8,912 bases of DNA from Comamonadaceae bacterium (GCA_947457975.1 CANGYC010000083.1:1-8912); one strand, 5' to 3'; counted from the stretch's first letter, positions 1-8,882 are shown. Notes: generated by a model from the sequence alone, not told the origin. A program made the numbers and translations.

Positions 1-2345
<2,345 letters not shown>

Positions 2346-2379
2346 GCGGAAATCCTTCTGGCGCGCAGCATGGGGGTGT

Positions 2380-2928
2380 TCACAAACTCGCCGCGGACCG
2401 TGCGGCCTGGTCATATACCCCGGAGAGCATGCGAAGCAGACGGGCCAGCTCGCCGATGTCGCGGTTCAGGCCCTCGTCGGCCTTCAGGGCGTTGATCAGG
2501 CAGCTCTCGCGGATCTCGCGGTAGCGTTGCACCATCTCGAAACCCGCGTCGGTGGCCGAATAAGTAACGTCTTTGCCGTTCTTGCGCGAGGCCACCACGC
2601 CCAGGCCCTGCAGCTTCTTGAGGGCGTAGTTGATCAGGTGCGTGTCCTCGATGTTCATGATGAAGCAGATATCGGCCAGGCGCTTGTCCCGCGCGCGGTG
2701 CGTGACGTGGTGCAGCACCAGCACATCCAGCGGCGTGAGGTCCTTCAGGCCGGCGGCTGCCATGCAGTGCACCACCCAGCGGTGGAAGGCGTTGCCGGCC
2801 ACGATGAGGCCGAACTCGAACTCGCTCATCTCGGCGCTGTGCGGCGAGACCAGGTGCGCTGATGACACGATGGGCGCACTCTGGCCCTGCATTTGATGGG
2901 GCTGGGAGACGGCGCCTTTCTTGGCCAT
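2380..2928 (-). CDS. MarR-like winged-helix transcriptional regulator
   Basis: A 182-residue protein resembling the MarR-related predicted regulators often found next to TRAP transporters and catabolic genes (COG5631-like from memory). Residues 1-34 are a polar, probably disordered extension. Helical residues 36-80 ([15 protein letters not shown], then [12 protein letters not shown]) form the dimerisation and first helix region. The helix-turn-helix covers about 83-112 ([24 protein letters not shown], given here as its span), followed by a wing at 113-129 ([17 protein letters not shown]). A C-terminal helix runs from 130 to 175. The ATG at 2928 is preceded by AAAGGTG (2934-2940), which supports this start over the internal Met34. 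It is transcribed divergently from the TRAP genes, and a 30-bp palindrome lies in the spacer. I infer autoregulation and control of transport by binding substrate or a breakdown product. Confidence 0.85.
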   Translation of the reverse strand: MAKKGAVSQPHQMQGQSAPIVSSAHLVSPHSAEMSEFEFGLIVAGNAFHRWVVHCMAAAGLKDLTPLDVLVLHHVTHRARDKRLADICFIMNIEDTHLINYALKKLQGLGVVASRKNGKDVTYSATDAGFEMVQRYREIRESCLINALKADEGLNRDIGELARLLRMLSGVYDQAARSAASL

Positions 2929-2969
2929 GGGTTCACCTTTTTGGAGCGCGACGGCGCAGGATTGGCGAA

Positions 2970-2999
2970 ATTATAGGAATCGTGCCAACAATTTGTTGA
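2970..2999 (-). promoter_or_regulatory. Predicted sigma-70 promoter of the regulator-oxoprolinase operon
   Basis: On the minus strand there is a perfect -10 hexamer TATAAT (2975 down to 2970). With an 18-bp spacer it is preceded by TCAACA (2999 down to 2994), 4 of 6 matches to TTGACA. The expected transcription start lies near 2963, giving a leader of about 35 nt before the regulator ATG. The -35 element lies inside the 2983-3012 palindrome, so a protein bound there would compete with RNA polymerase. Confidence 0.6.
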
Positions 3000-3012
3000 T
3001 AAATTGTCGGCA
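2983..3012. promoter_or_regulatory. Candidate operator: 30-bp imperfect palindrome between regulator and TRAP genes
   Basis: The arms are TGCCAACAATTT (2983-2994) and AAATTGTCGGCA (3001-3012), separated by GTTGAT. Eleven of twelve positions pair; only 2987/3008 is mismatched. The inner ACAATTT/AAATTGT arms are perfect. A smaller palindrome, CAACAA-T-TTGTTG (2986-2998), is nested in the left side. The AT-rich palindrome is conspicuous in a GC-rich region and has the length and symmetry expected for a dimeric MarR-type regulator. It overlaps the predicted -35 of the minus-strand promoter. A plus-strand TTGATA (2996-3001, 5 of 6 to the -35 consensus) also lies inside it, but I see no convincing -10 for it. 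The rest of the spacer (3013-3083) holds only a weak leader hairpin at 3042-3060 with a bulge and a G-T pair. Confidence 0.65.
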
Positions 3013-3096
3013 ATAAGGGAATGTACGTAAGGCGTTTTTCCCCGACCTTTTTAAAGTTGGATCACCGTTCCTCAACCCCTCACGGAGGCTCTTTCC

Positions 3097-4074
3097 ATGA
3101 AGCGACGTTTCTTCCCCCTGGCCGGCGTGGCGCTGGCGATAACCCTCGCGGCAGGCACCGCCCAGGCGCAGACCAAATGGGATCTGGCCGCGGCCTATCC
3201 CAGCACCAACTTCCATTCTGAAAACCTGGTGCAGTTCGCCAATGAGGTGGACAAGGCCACGGGCGGCAAGCTCAAGATCACGGTGCATGCCAATGCCTCG
3301 CTGTTCAAAGCCCCCGAGATCAAGCGCGCCGTGCAGGGCGGGCAGGCGCAGGCTGGCGAGATCCTGCAGGCCAATCTGCAGAACGAGTGGCAAATCTACG
3401 GCGCTGATGGCCTGCCTTTCCTCGCCGACAGCTATGACGAATCGGTCAAGCTGCAGGCGGCACAAAGGCCGCTGGTCGAGAAGAAGCTGGCCGAGCAAGG
3501 CCTGGTCTACCTCTATGCAGTGGCTTGGCCGCCGCAGGGCCTGTACACCAAAAAGCCCATCAACAGCGTCGCCGACCTGAAGGGCATCAAGTGGCGCGCC
3601 TACAGCCCCGCCACCGCACGCATCGCCGATCTGGTGAGCGCGCAGCCCGTGACGGTGCAGGCCGCCGAACTCTCGCAGGCGCTGGCCACGAACGTGGTCG
3701 AGTCCACCATGACCTCGGGCGCCACCGGCGTGGACAGCAAGTTGTTCGAGCACCTGAAGTTCTACTACGACCTCGAAGCCTGGCTGCCCAAGAACATGGT
3801 CGTGGTGAACAAGAAGGCCTTCGACGCCTTGGACAAGCCCACCCAGGAGGCGGTGCTCAAGGCCGCTGCGGCCGCCGAGGTCCGGGGTCTGGCCGCCAGC
3901 AAGCGCGTGAACCAGGAGACCAAGGACAGGCTCAAGGCCAACGGCATGCAGGTGCTGGCCCCCAGCGCGCAGCTCAAAGCCGACATGAAGAGGGTGGGTG
4001 AGGTCATGCTCAAGGAGTGGCTGGAAAAAGCGGGCCCTGACGGCAAAGCCCTGCTCGACGCCTACAGGCGCTGA
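3097..4074 (+). CDS. dctP: TRAP transporter periplasmic solute-binding protein, DctP family
   Basis: Periplasmic receptor of 325 residues that captures a carboxylate ligand and delivers it to the DctQM membrane unit. It starts at the ATG at 3097 behind GGAGG (3084-3088, 8-nt spacing). Residues 1-24 are a Sec signal peptide: basic MKRR, a hydrophobic core, and probable cleavage after AQA. The mature part has the DctP layout: AAAYPSTNFHSENLVQFANEV (32-52 span), FKAPEIKRAVQGGQAQAGEIL (70-90 span), then LKGIKWRAYSP (161-171), where R167 is the family arginine that pairs with the ligand carboxylate. AAELSQALATNVVE follows at 189-202. Two Bordetella pertussis DctP proteins of known structure bind pyroglutamate, from memory of that work. 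Divergence from a 5-oxoprolinase makes pyroglutamate the leading ligand here too, by inference. No other complete gene lies between it and the regulator. Confidence 0.93.
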   Translation: MKRRFFPLAGVALAITLAAGTAQAQTKWDLAAAYPSTNFHSENLVQFANEVDKATGGKLKITVHANASLFKAPEIKRAVQGGQAQAGEILQANLQNEWQIYGADGLPFLADSYDESVKLQAAQRPLVEKKLAEQGLVYLYAVAWPPQGLYTKKPINSVADLKGIKWRAYSPATARIADLVSAQPVTVQAAELSQALATNVVESTMTSGATGVDSKLFEHLKFYYDLEAWLPKNMVVVNKKAFDALDKPTQEAVLKAAAAAEVRGLAASKRVNQETKDRLKANGMQVLAPSAQLKADMKRVGEVMLKEWLEKAGPDGKALLDAYRR

Positions 4075-4076
4075 CC

Positions 4077-4640
4077 GTGTCGCCCCAGTCCCCCGCCCGC
4101 TCCGGTCTGCGGCGCCTGCTCGATGGCCTCTACGCCCTGGGAGGCGGCCTGGCCGCCCTCTGCGTGCTGGCCATCCTGGTGCTGATGATCGGTGCCTCCC
4201 TCGGGCGCCAGCTCGACTGGCGGGTGTCCTGGGTCAACGACGTGGTGGCCTGGCTGTGCGCCGCTGCCGCCTTCCTGGGCATGGCCTACAGCTTTCGCAA
4301 CGGCGACTTCGTGCGCGTGACCTTGCTGCTCGACTCCCTCGGGCCTGCCACCAGGCGCAGGCTGGAAATTGCTTCCTTGGCCGTGGCGCTGGTGGCCATC
4401 GGCTACCTGGGTTACTGGGCGGCCTTGTTCACCTACCAGAGCTGGCAGTTCAACGATATCGCCGGCAACATGGTGGCCATTCCCATCTGGATTCCACAGA
4501 TGAGCTTCGTGGTGGGTTCGGCCATCCTGGTGATTGCCGTGGTCGACGAGTGCGTGTGCGTGGTCCGTGGCGGCAAGCCCAGCTACGTGGCCCGCGTTGA
4601 AGAGCGCCATGCGCGCGGTGATTTCTCCGAGGAGCTGTGA
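4077..4640 (+). CDS. dctQ: TRAP transporter small permease, DctQ family
   Basis: Inner-membrane subunit of 187 residues that pairs with DctM. The start is a GTG at 4077, only 2 nt after the dctP stop. The Shine-Dalgarno is weak (AGG at 4066-4068), so translation is probably coupled to dctP. Four membrane helices are visible at about residues 17-40, 52-73, 97-119 and 137-160. The DctQ signature region FRNGDFVRV (73-81) follows helix 2, and PIWIPQMSFVVG (136-147) opens helix 4. The length is normal for the family. The C-terminal tail (165-187) is charged and cytoplasmic. The stop codon overlaps the dctM start by one base. Confidence 0.92.
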   Translation: MSPQSPARSGLRRLLDGLYALGGGLAALCVLAILVLMIGASLGRQLDWRVSWVNDVVAWLCAAAAFLGMAYSFRNGDFVRVTLLLDSLGPATRRRLEIASLAVALVAIGYLGYWAALFTYQSWQFNDIAGNMVAIPIWIPQMSFVVGSAILVIAVVDECVCVVRGGKPSYVARVEERHARGDFSEEL

Positions 4641-5950
4641 TGGGCTTGCTTGAGATCGGCGGCCTGCTGCTGTTCCTGATGCTGCTGATGCTCTCCGGCG
4701 GCGTGTGGATCGCCATGACCCTGGCCATCGTCGCCTGGGTCGGCCAGGCCTTCTTCACCAATACGCAGCCGGGCATGAACCTCTTCTCCTCGTTCTGGGA
4801 AACCACCGCGAGCTGGGAGCTGGCGGCCCTGCCGCTGTTCATCTGGATGGGCGAGATCCTCTACCGCACGCGCTTGTCGGCGCAGATGTTCGATGGCCTG
4901 TCGCCCTGGCTCTCACGCGTGCCGGGCCGGCTGATGCACACCACGGTGCTGGGCTGCGGCATCTTTGGCTCGGTGTCCGGTTCATCGGCGGCCACCTGCG
5001 CCACCATCGCCAAGGTGGCCCTGCCCGAGCTGGAGCGGCGTGGCTACGACCGCAGCCTCGCCCTGGGCTCGCTCTCGGCCGCGGGTGGCCTGGGCATCCT
5101 GATACCGCCCTCCATCACCATGGTAGTTTATGCCGTGGCGGCCGACGCCAGCGTGATCCGCCTGTTCCTGGCCGGTTTCCTGCCGGGCTTTTTGCTCATG
5201 GGCCTGTTTTCAGGCTACATCATTTGGTGGAGCCTGCGCCACCCTGACAAGGTGCCCGCGGCCGAGCCACCATGCAGCTTCGGGGAAAAACTCAGGCGCT
5301 CGGGCAGCCTCATTCCTTGCGGCCTCTTGATCGTATTCATCGTGTGGGTGCTGGTGGCCGGCATCGCCACGGCCACCGAGTGCGCGGCCTGGGGCGTGGT
5401 GGGCTCGCTGGCGATTGCGGCGGCTGGCCGCAGCCTGACCTGGCAGAACTTCTGGCAGGGCCTGGTGGGCGCCACGCGCGTGAGCTGCATGATCATGTTC
5501 ATCCTGGCCGGCGCCGCCTTCCTCACCAAGACCATGGCATTTACCGGCATCCCGCGCGAGCTGGCGGAATTCGTGCACGGCTTGAACCTCTCGGCCTACG
5601 GCTTGATCGCCGTGCTGGTGGTGGTGTACCTGATCCTGGGCACCGCGCTCGACGGCATTTCCATGATCGTGCTCACCAGCGCGGTGGTGCTGCCCATGGT
5701 GCAGAAGGCCGGCTTCGACCTGGTGTGGTTCGGCATCTTCATCATCATGCTGATCGAGATCGCCGAGATCACGCCGCCCGTGGGTTTCAACCTCTTCGTG
5801 CTGCAGAACATGACGGGCGTGGACAGCAACCGCATCGCGCGCATGACCCTGCCTTTCTTTGGCTGCATGATCCTGGCCATCGTGCTGATCACGGTCTTCC
5901 CCGGCATCGTCACCAGCGTGCCAAACTGGTTCATGGGGCTCGAGCGCTGA
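4640..5950 (+). CDS. dctM: TRAP transporter large permease, DctM family
   Basis: The 436-residue large membrane subunit, which carries the ion-coupled translocation path. I chose the ATG at 4640 rather than the in-frame GTG at 4637: GAGGAG (4629-4634) lies 5 nt from the ATG but only 2 nt from the GTG. This ATG overlaps the dctQ stop (TGATG). Family motifs in order are GSVSGSSAATCATIAK (110-125), GILIPPSI (152-159), GIATATECAAWG (241-252), LGTALDGISMIVLT (333-346) and EITPPVGFNLFV (376-387). The two SGSSA/ALDGIS and IPPS/TPPVG pairs reflect the inverted-repeat fold of this ion-transporter superfamily. Hydrophobic segments run along almost the whole length. The gene closes the three-gene TRAP operon and ends 29 bp before a convergent gene. 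Confidence 0.94.
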   Translation: MGLLEIGGLLLFLMLLMLSGGVWIAMTLAIVAWVGQAFFTNTQPGMNLFSSFWETTASWELAALPLFIWMGEILYRTRLSAQMFDGLSPWLSRVPGRLMHTTVLGCGIFGSVSGSSAATCATIAKVALPELERRGYDRSLALGSLSAAGGLGILIPPSITMVVYAVAADASVIRLFLAGFLPGFLLMGLFSGYIIWWSLRHPDKVPAAEPPCSFGEKLRRSGSLIPCGLLIVFIVWVLVAGIATATECAAWGVVGSLAIAAAGRSLTWQNFWQGLVGATRVSCMIMFILAGAAFLTKTMAFTGIPRELAEFVHGLNLSAYGLIAVLVVVYLILGTALDGISMIVLTSAVVLPMVQKAGFDLVWFGIFIIMLIEIAEITPPVGFNLFVLQNMTGVDSNRIARMTLPFFGCMILAIVLITVFPGIVTSVPNWFMGLER

Positions 5951-5960
5951 AGGCCGTCTG

Positions 5961-5976
5961 AGGGCGCGCTCGCCCT
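5961..5976. terminator. Short hairpin between convergent dctM and flavin reductase genes
   Basis: A perfect 6-bp GC-rich stem, AGGGCG/CGCCCT, encloses the tetraloop CGCT. It lies in the 29-bp gap between the dctM stop (5950) and the stop of the opposing gene (5980). The position suits a bidirectional terminator or transcript-end protector. No T-run follows on either strand, so it is not a classical intrinsic terminator and the termination role is inferred. Confidence 0.35.
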
Positions 5977-5979
5977 GCC

Positions 5980-6621
5980 CTAGAGCGCGTCGATGGAGGT
6001 GGAGGCCGGCGCGGCCTCGTTCGGCTGGTCGGCGATGGAAAAGCGGTCGTCGGTCCGGGTGTAAAAGCTCGCGCCAAAGCGGGCAATCGGTCTGTATTCG
6101 CGCAGGTTCACGCGCCAGGCCTCGGTGTCCACCAGGCCGTCGCGGGCGGCCAGCCACTTGATGCGGCCGATGAAGACATAGCGGCTCGGGGTTTCGAGCT
6201 TTTCATGCAGCACGCATTCAAACGCCACCGGCGACTCCTGGATGCGCGGTGGCGCCACCGTGTGTGCGGGCACCGGGGTCAAACCCACCTCGGCCAGTTC
6301 ACTCACGTCAGCAGGAAAGCTGTCCCCACAAGCGTGCATCTTGCGCGCCATGGGCTCGTCGGACATGTGCACCACGAATTCGCCGTTGTGCAGGATGTTG
6401 GCTGCCGTGTCCTTGAGCCGCCCGTCGGCGAGGCGGTTGATGCTGATCATCAGGATGGGCGGGTCCTCGCCAATCATGTTGAACATGGAAAACGGCGCGG
6501 CATTGGCCACGCCATTGCTGCCCAGGGTGGTCACCAGGGCAATGGGCCGAGGCACGATCAGGCTGGCCATCAGCTTGTAACGCTGGTAGCTGGTGATCTG
6601 CTCGAAATCAACTTCGGTCAT
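5980..6621 (-). CDS. Flavin reductase-like FMN-binding split-barrel protein
   Basis: A 213-residue cytoplasmic protein of the flavin reductase domain family (DIM6/NtaB-like), whose members bind FMN and often supply reduced flavin to a partner monooxygenase. Seen in order: VPRPIALVTTLGSNGVANAA (23-42), PFSMFNMIGEDPPILMISI (43-61), the FMN phosphate-side region KDTAANILHNGEFVVHM (70-86), a hydrophobic strand PVAFECVLHEKLETPSRYVF (131-150), and YRPIARFGASFY (177-188) near the C-terminus. The start is the ATG at 6621; only a weak AGAGA-like ribosome site precedes it. It lies 92 bp downstream of the Bug-type gene on the same strand, probably in one transcript. No monooxygenase is in the window, so its partner and substrate are unknown. 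Some relatives have no reductase role, so 'flavin reductase-like' is as far as I go. Confidence 0.88.
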   Translation of the reverse strand: MTEVDFEQITSYQRYKLMASLIVPRPIALVTTLGSNGVANAAPFSMFNMIGEDPPILMISINRLADGRLKDTAANILHNGEFVVHMSDEPMARKMHACGDSFPADVSELAEVGLTPVPAHTVAPPRIQESPVAFECVLHEKLETPSRYVFIGRIKWLAARDGLVDTEAWRVNLREYRPIARFGASFYTRTDDRFSIADQPNEAAPASTSIDAL

Positions 6622-6667
6622 GCAGGGTCTCTGCGCCAGGGCGCTGGGTGTCTGTGGGCTTTTGGCG

Positions 6668-6703
6668 AGCGGCAGATTCAGCCGCCAGGGCGAATCTGCC
6701 GCT
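6668..6703. repeat. Perfect 12-bp stem-loop between Bug-type and flavin reductase genes
   Basis: The arms AGCGGCAGATTC (6668-6679) and GAATCTGCCGCT (6692-6703) pair perfectly across a 12-nt loop, within which GCC/GGC could pair further. The hairpin begins 10 bp after the Bug-gene stop. On the minus strand it is followed by an A-run, not a T-run, so it lacks the form of an intrinsic terminator. I infer an RNA element that protects the upstream message or reduces read-through into the flavin reductase gene. Confidence 0.6.
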
Positions 6704-6713
6704 GCGCCGCGTC

Positions 6714-7694
6714 TCAGACGATCACTTCGACCTTGGCTTTCTTGGCCACGGCCGTCCAGGTGCTGATCTGGGAGCGTATCAGCTTCACGAACTCGTCCCC
6801 GATCACGGGCGACTTGCGCGGCAAGGTTTGCAGGTCCTCCAGCCGGCTTGCAATATCCGGCTTGGCCAGGATCTCAGGAATGAGGGCGCTCAGGCGCTGC
6901 GCAATGGGGGCCGGCAGGTTCTTCGGCCCGGACAGGCCCAGCCACTGCGAGCCCGTCAGCGAGGGGTAGCCCAGCTCGGCAAACGTGGGAATTTGAGGGA
7001 AGGCCGGCAGCCGCTGGGGCGTCGAGACGGCCAGGCAGCGCAGTGAGCCGGCCTTGAGCTGCGCCACGTTGGTGGTCACGGGGTCGAACACGCCATCGAT
7101 CTGGCCGCTGAGCAGGTCTTGCATGGCGGGCGCGCTGCCCTGGTAGGGCACGTGGTCGTGCTCCGGAGCCTGCCCTTCAATCTTGAGTAACTCACCATAC
7201 AGATGGTTGGCCGAGCCGATGCCGGAGGTGCCATAGCGCACCGGTTTGGTCTTGGCCGCGGCGATGTACTGCGCCAGTGTCTGGTAGGGCGACTGGGCGC
7301 GCACCAGCAGCATCATGGGGGCTTCGACCAGCATGCCCATGTGGGTGAAGTCGTTGACCGGGTCAAACGGCATGCTGCTGCGCGTGGCCGTGGCATAAAT
7401 GTGCACCGAGGCATGGCTGACCAGCAGGGTGTAGCCGTCGGCCGGCTGGCGGGCCGCAAACTCGGTGCCGATCAGGCCGCCCGCACCGGCGCGGTTGTCC
7501 ACCACCACGGTTTGCTGCAGAGCCTGCGAGAGGTGCGGCGCCATCAGGCGCGCCACGGTGTCCACCAAACCGCCGGGGGGGTATTGAACAGCCAGGCGGA
7601 TGGGGCCCCGGGTGGGCCAGGCGGAGGACTGGGCATGGACCCAAGGGCTGGCCAGGGCTGCGGCACCCGCAGCCAATAGTTCACGACGCTTCAT
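6714..7694 (-). CDS. Bug/TctC-family periplasmic solute-binding protein (orphan)
   Basis: An extracytoplasmic binding protein of 326 residues. The Bug (TctC) family binds small carboxylates or amides in the periplasm and is hugely expanded in Burkholderiales. The start at 7694 is set by AGGAG (7700-7704, 5-nt spacing). The signal peptide is residues 1-21 (MKRRELLAAGAAALASPWVHA). Its RR-x-LL pattern makes Tat export possible, although the motif is short of the full consensus. Family motifs: IRLAVQYPPGGLVDTVARLM (32-51), VVVDNRAGAGGLIGTEFA (63-80), PADGYTLL (84-91), VRYGTSGIGSANHLYGELL (151-169), and YQGSAPAMQDLLSGQIDGVFD (184-204 span). No TctA or TctB membrane genes are in the window, which is usual for orphan Bug proteins. 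The divergent racemase-family gene and downstream flavin reductase suggest a shared catabolic role; the ligand is unknown. Confidence 0.92.
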   Translation of the reverse strand: MKRRELLAAGAAALASPWVHAQSSAWPTRGPIRLAVQYPPGGLVDTVARLMAPHLSQALQQTVVVDNRAGAGGLIGTEFAARQPADGYTLLVSHASVHIYATATRSSMPFDPVNDFTHMGMLVEAPMMLLVRAQSPYQTLAQYIAAAKTKPVRYGTSGIGSANHLYGELLKIEGQAPEHDHVPYQGSAPAMQDLLSGQIDGVFDPVTTNVAQLKAGSLRCLAVSTPQRLPAFPQIPTFAELGYPSLTGSQWLGLSGPKNLPAPIAQRLSALIPEILAKPDIASRLEDLQTLPRKSPVIGDEFVKLIRSQISTWTAVAKKAKVEVIV

Positions 7695-7978
7695 GACAAC
7701 TCCTAAAAAAGATGGGGGGTCTGCTCAGGTCCGCCAGGAGCGGGCCTTGAGCGTGACGATGGACATCAGCACAAGCTGTGCCACCCAGCGGCCTGTTCCT
7801 CGTTGGATGTTTGGCGCATGTTTTGGTGCATCTTGGTGAACAAGCGTGACGCTTGCCCCGAAAATCAGCCGACTGGCGGTGATATGAGCCTGGCGCAGAT
7901 CTGGCATGCACGTCTTTGCACCATGCCATGCACGACATTGGTGCCAATACACCCGACTGACTATGGAAAGATGAATGA
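7695..7978. promoter_or_regulatory. Divergent spacer between Bug-type and racemase-family genes
   Basis: This 284-bp gene-free stretch must hold promoters for both directions, though I find no convincing -35/-10 pair on either strand. It contains several symmetric sites. These are CAAGCGT-G-ACGCTTG (7841-7855, perfect), TGGCATG/CATGCCA (7902-7908 and 7922-7928), a CATGCACG direct repeat (7905-7912 and 7927-7934, 22 bp apart), and ATTGG-TG-CCAAT (7937-7948). Near-repeats beginning ATGTTTGGCGC, ATGTTTTGGTGC and ATCTTGGTGAA run head to tail over 7807-7840. The density of symmetry suggests regulator binding, but no regulator gene lies beside it in the window. Confidence 0.5.
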
Positions 7979-8731
7979 ATGAGCCCCAACCTTGCGCGCA
8001 GGTACCTGCTGATCAATCCCAATACCAGCGTGCTCACCACGCAGCGCTTGGAGGACACCTTGCGACCGCAGTTGCCTCAGGGCGTGCAGTTGGATCTGCG
8101 CACGGCCACTTTCGGTGCCAGCTATATCGCCTGCGAGGCCAGCCATGCGGTGGCCGCACATGCCTGCCTGGACGTCTGGGCCCAGGCCGTTCAAGCGCCA
8201 TCCGCGCCCTTGGATGGTGTGTTGATCGGCTGCTTTGGCGACCCCGGCCTGTTTGCCCTGCGCGAGTCCAGCGCATGCCCTGTCCCAGGTCTGGCCGAGG
8301 CCTCCTTTATTCAGGCCGCTGCCCTGGGTCCGTTTGCCATCGTCACGGGCGGCGAACGCTGGAAGCCCATGCTGCAGCGGCTTGCTGAGAGCCTGGGTTT
8401 TGGCCCGCAGCTGCGCCACATCGAGACCGTGGCGCCCACCGGCGCGGCGTTGTTGGCAGATCCGGCCATGGCGCTGCAGTGCCTGGGCCAGGCCTGCCAG
8501 CAGGCCATGCGCCCTGGCGTGCGCGCCATCATCATCGGCGGCGCAGGATTGGCCGGCTATGCCAAGCGCTTGCAGCCGCACTGCCCCTTGCCCCTGATCG
8601 ACAGCGTTCAGGCAGGGCTGGAGCTGCTGCTGTCCGGCAAAGCCCCCCAAGCTGCGCGCACAGACTCAGGCTTCTTCGCGTCCTGGGCACAGATGTCAGC
8701 CGCCATGACCAGCCTGCAGGCCAAGGGCTGA
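7979..8731 (+). CDS. Asp/Glu/hydantoin racemase-family protein lacking the second catalytic cysteine
   Basis: A 250-residue cytoplasmic protein of the Asp/Glu racemase superfamily, closest by motif to hydantoin/allantoin racemases. It has the N-terminal LLINPNTS (10-17) and the first catalytic loop GCFGDPGLFALRE (84-96), with C85 in the active position. In the second loop, IIIGGAGLAGYA (184-195), relatives have a GCAGM-like sequence with a cysteine; here it is G188 (codon GGC, 8540-8542). Two-base racemisation by cysteines would therefore be impaired, so an isomerase, lyase or altered racemase role should be considered. Three ATGs are stacked at 7971, 7975 and 7979; only 7979 opens the conserved frame, with GGAAAG (7965-7970) 8 nt upstream. 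It is divergent from the Bug-type gene and may act on the ligand that protein binds. Confidence 0.87.
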   Translation: MSPNLARRYLLINPNTSVLTTQRLEDTLRPQLPQGVQLDLRTATFGASYIACEASHAVAAHACLDVWAQAVQAPSAPLDGVLIGCFGDPGLFALRESSACPVPGLAEASFIQAAALGPFAIVTGGERWKPMLQRLAESLGFGPQLRHIETVAPTGAALLADPAMALQCLGQACQQAMRPGVRAIIIGGAGLAGYAKRLQPHCPLPLIDSVQAGLELLLSGKAPQAARTDSGFFASWAQMSAAMTSLQAKG

Positions 8732-8882
8732 AGCCAGGCCATTTCCTCGTTGAGGCCTCCGGGTTCAAGCACAGGTCGCTCGGCCGGTCACCCGCGCGAC
8801 ACGGATCAGGGCTTCCCCCATGCGGCATGGTCACGCCCAGCGGTTAGATTTCGCACCTCTTTTGAGACTTAGGAGTCACAGC
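8732..8882. promoter_or_regulatory. Spacer with palindrome upstream of the last gene
   Basis: A 151-bp gap between the racemase-family stop and the next start. It contains a perfect 13-bp palindrome CCATGC-G-GCATGG (8818-8830), whose half-site GGCATG also occurs in the 7695-7978 spacer, and a short GAGGCCTC palindrome shortly after the upstream stop. No intrinsic terminator with a T-run was seen. A separate promoter or operator here is plausible but unproven. Confidence 0.4.

Noticed and set aside
2996..3025. Plus-strand promoter for dctPQM starting from TTGATA (2996-3001)
   Set aside because: The -35 is good, but hexamers at 16-18 bp spacing (for example GAATGT) match the -10 consensus at only two positions.
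2971..3753. A 260-codon minus-strand frame antisense to dctP
   Set aside because: DctP has a signal peptide, ribosome site and family motifs on the other strand; the antisense product resembles nothing and would run through the operator region.
4637..4642. GTG at 4637 as the dctM start
   Set aside because: Only 2 nt separate it from GAGGAG, whereas the next codon, ATG at 4640, has 5-nt spacing and the usual TGATG overlap.
5210..6157. A 315-codon minus-strand frame spanning the end of dctM and the flavin reductase gene
   Set aside because: It overlaps two well-supported genes, is dominated by His, Arg and Gln, and has no domain signature.
6661..6703. Intrinsic terminator at the 6668-6703 hairpin
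   Set aside because: No T-run follows the stem on either strand in the direction of transcription; annotated as a stem-loop only.
8732..8882. Intrinsic terminator after the racemase-family gene
   Set aside because: Only short palindromes (GAGGCCTC, CCATGC-G-GCATGG) are present, with no T-run directly behind them.
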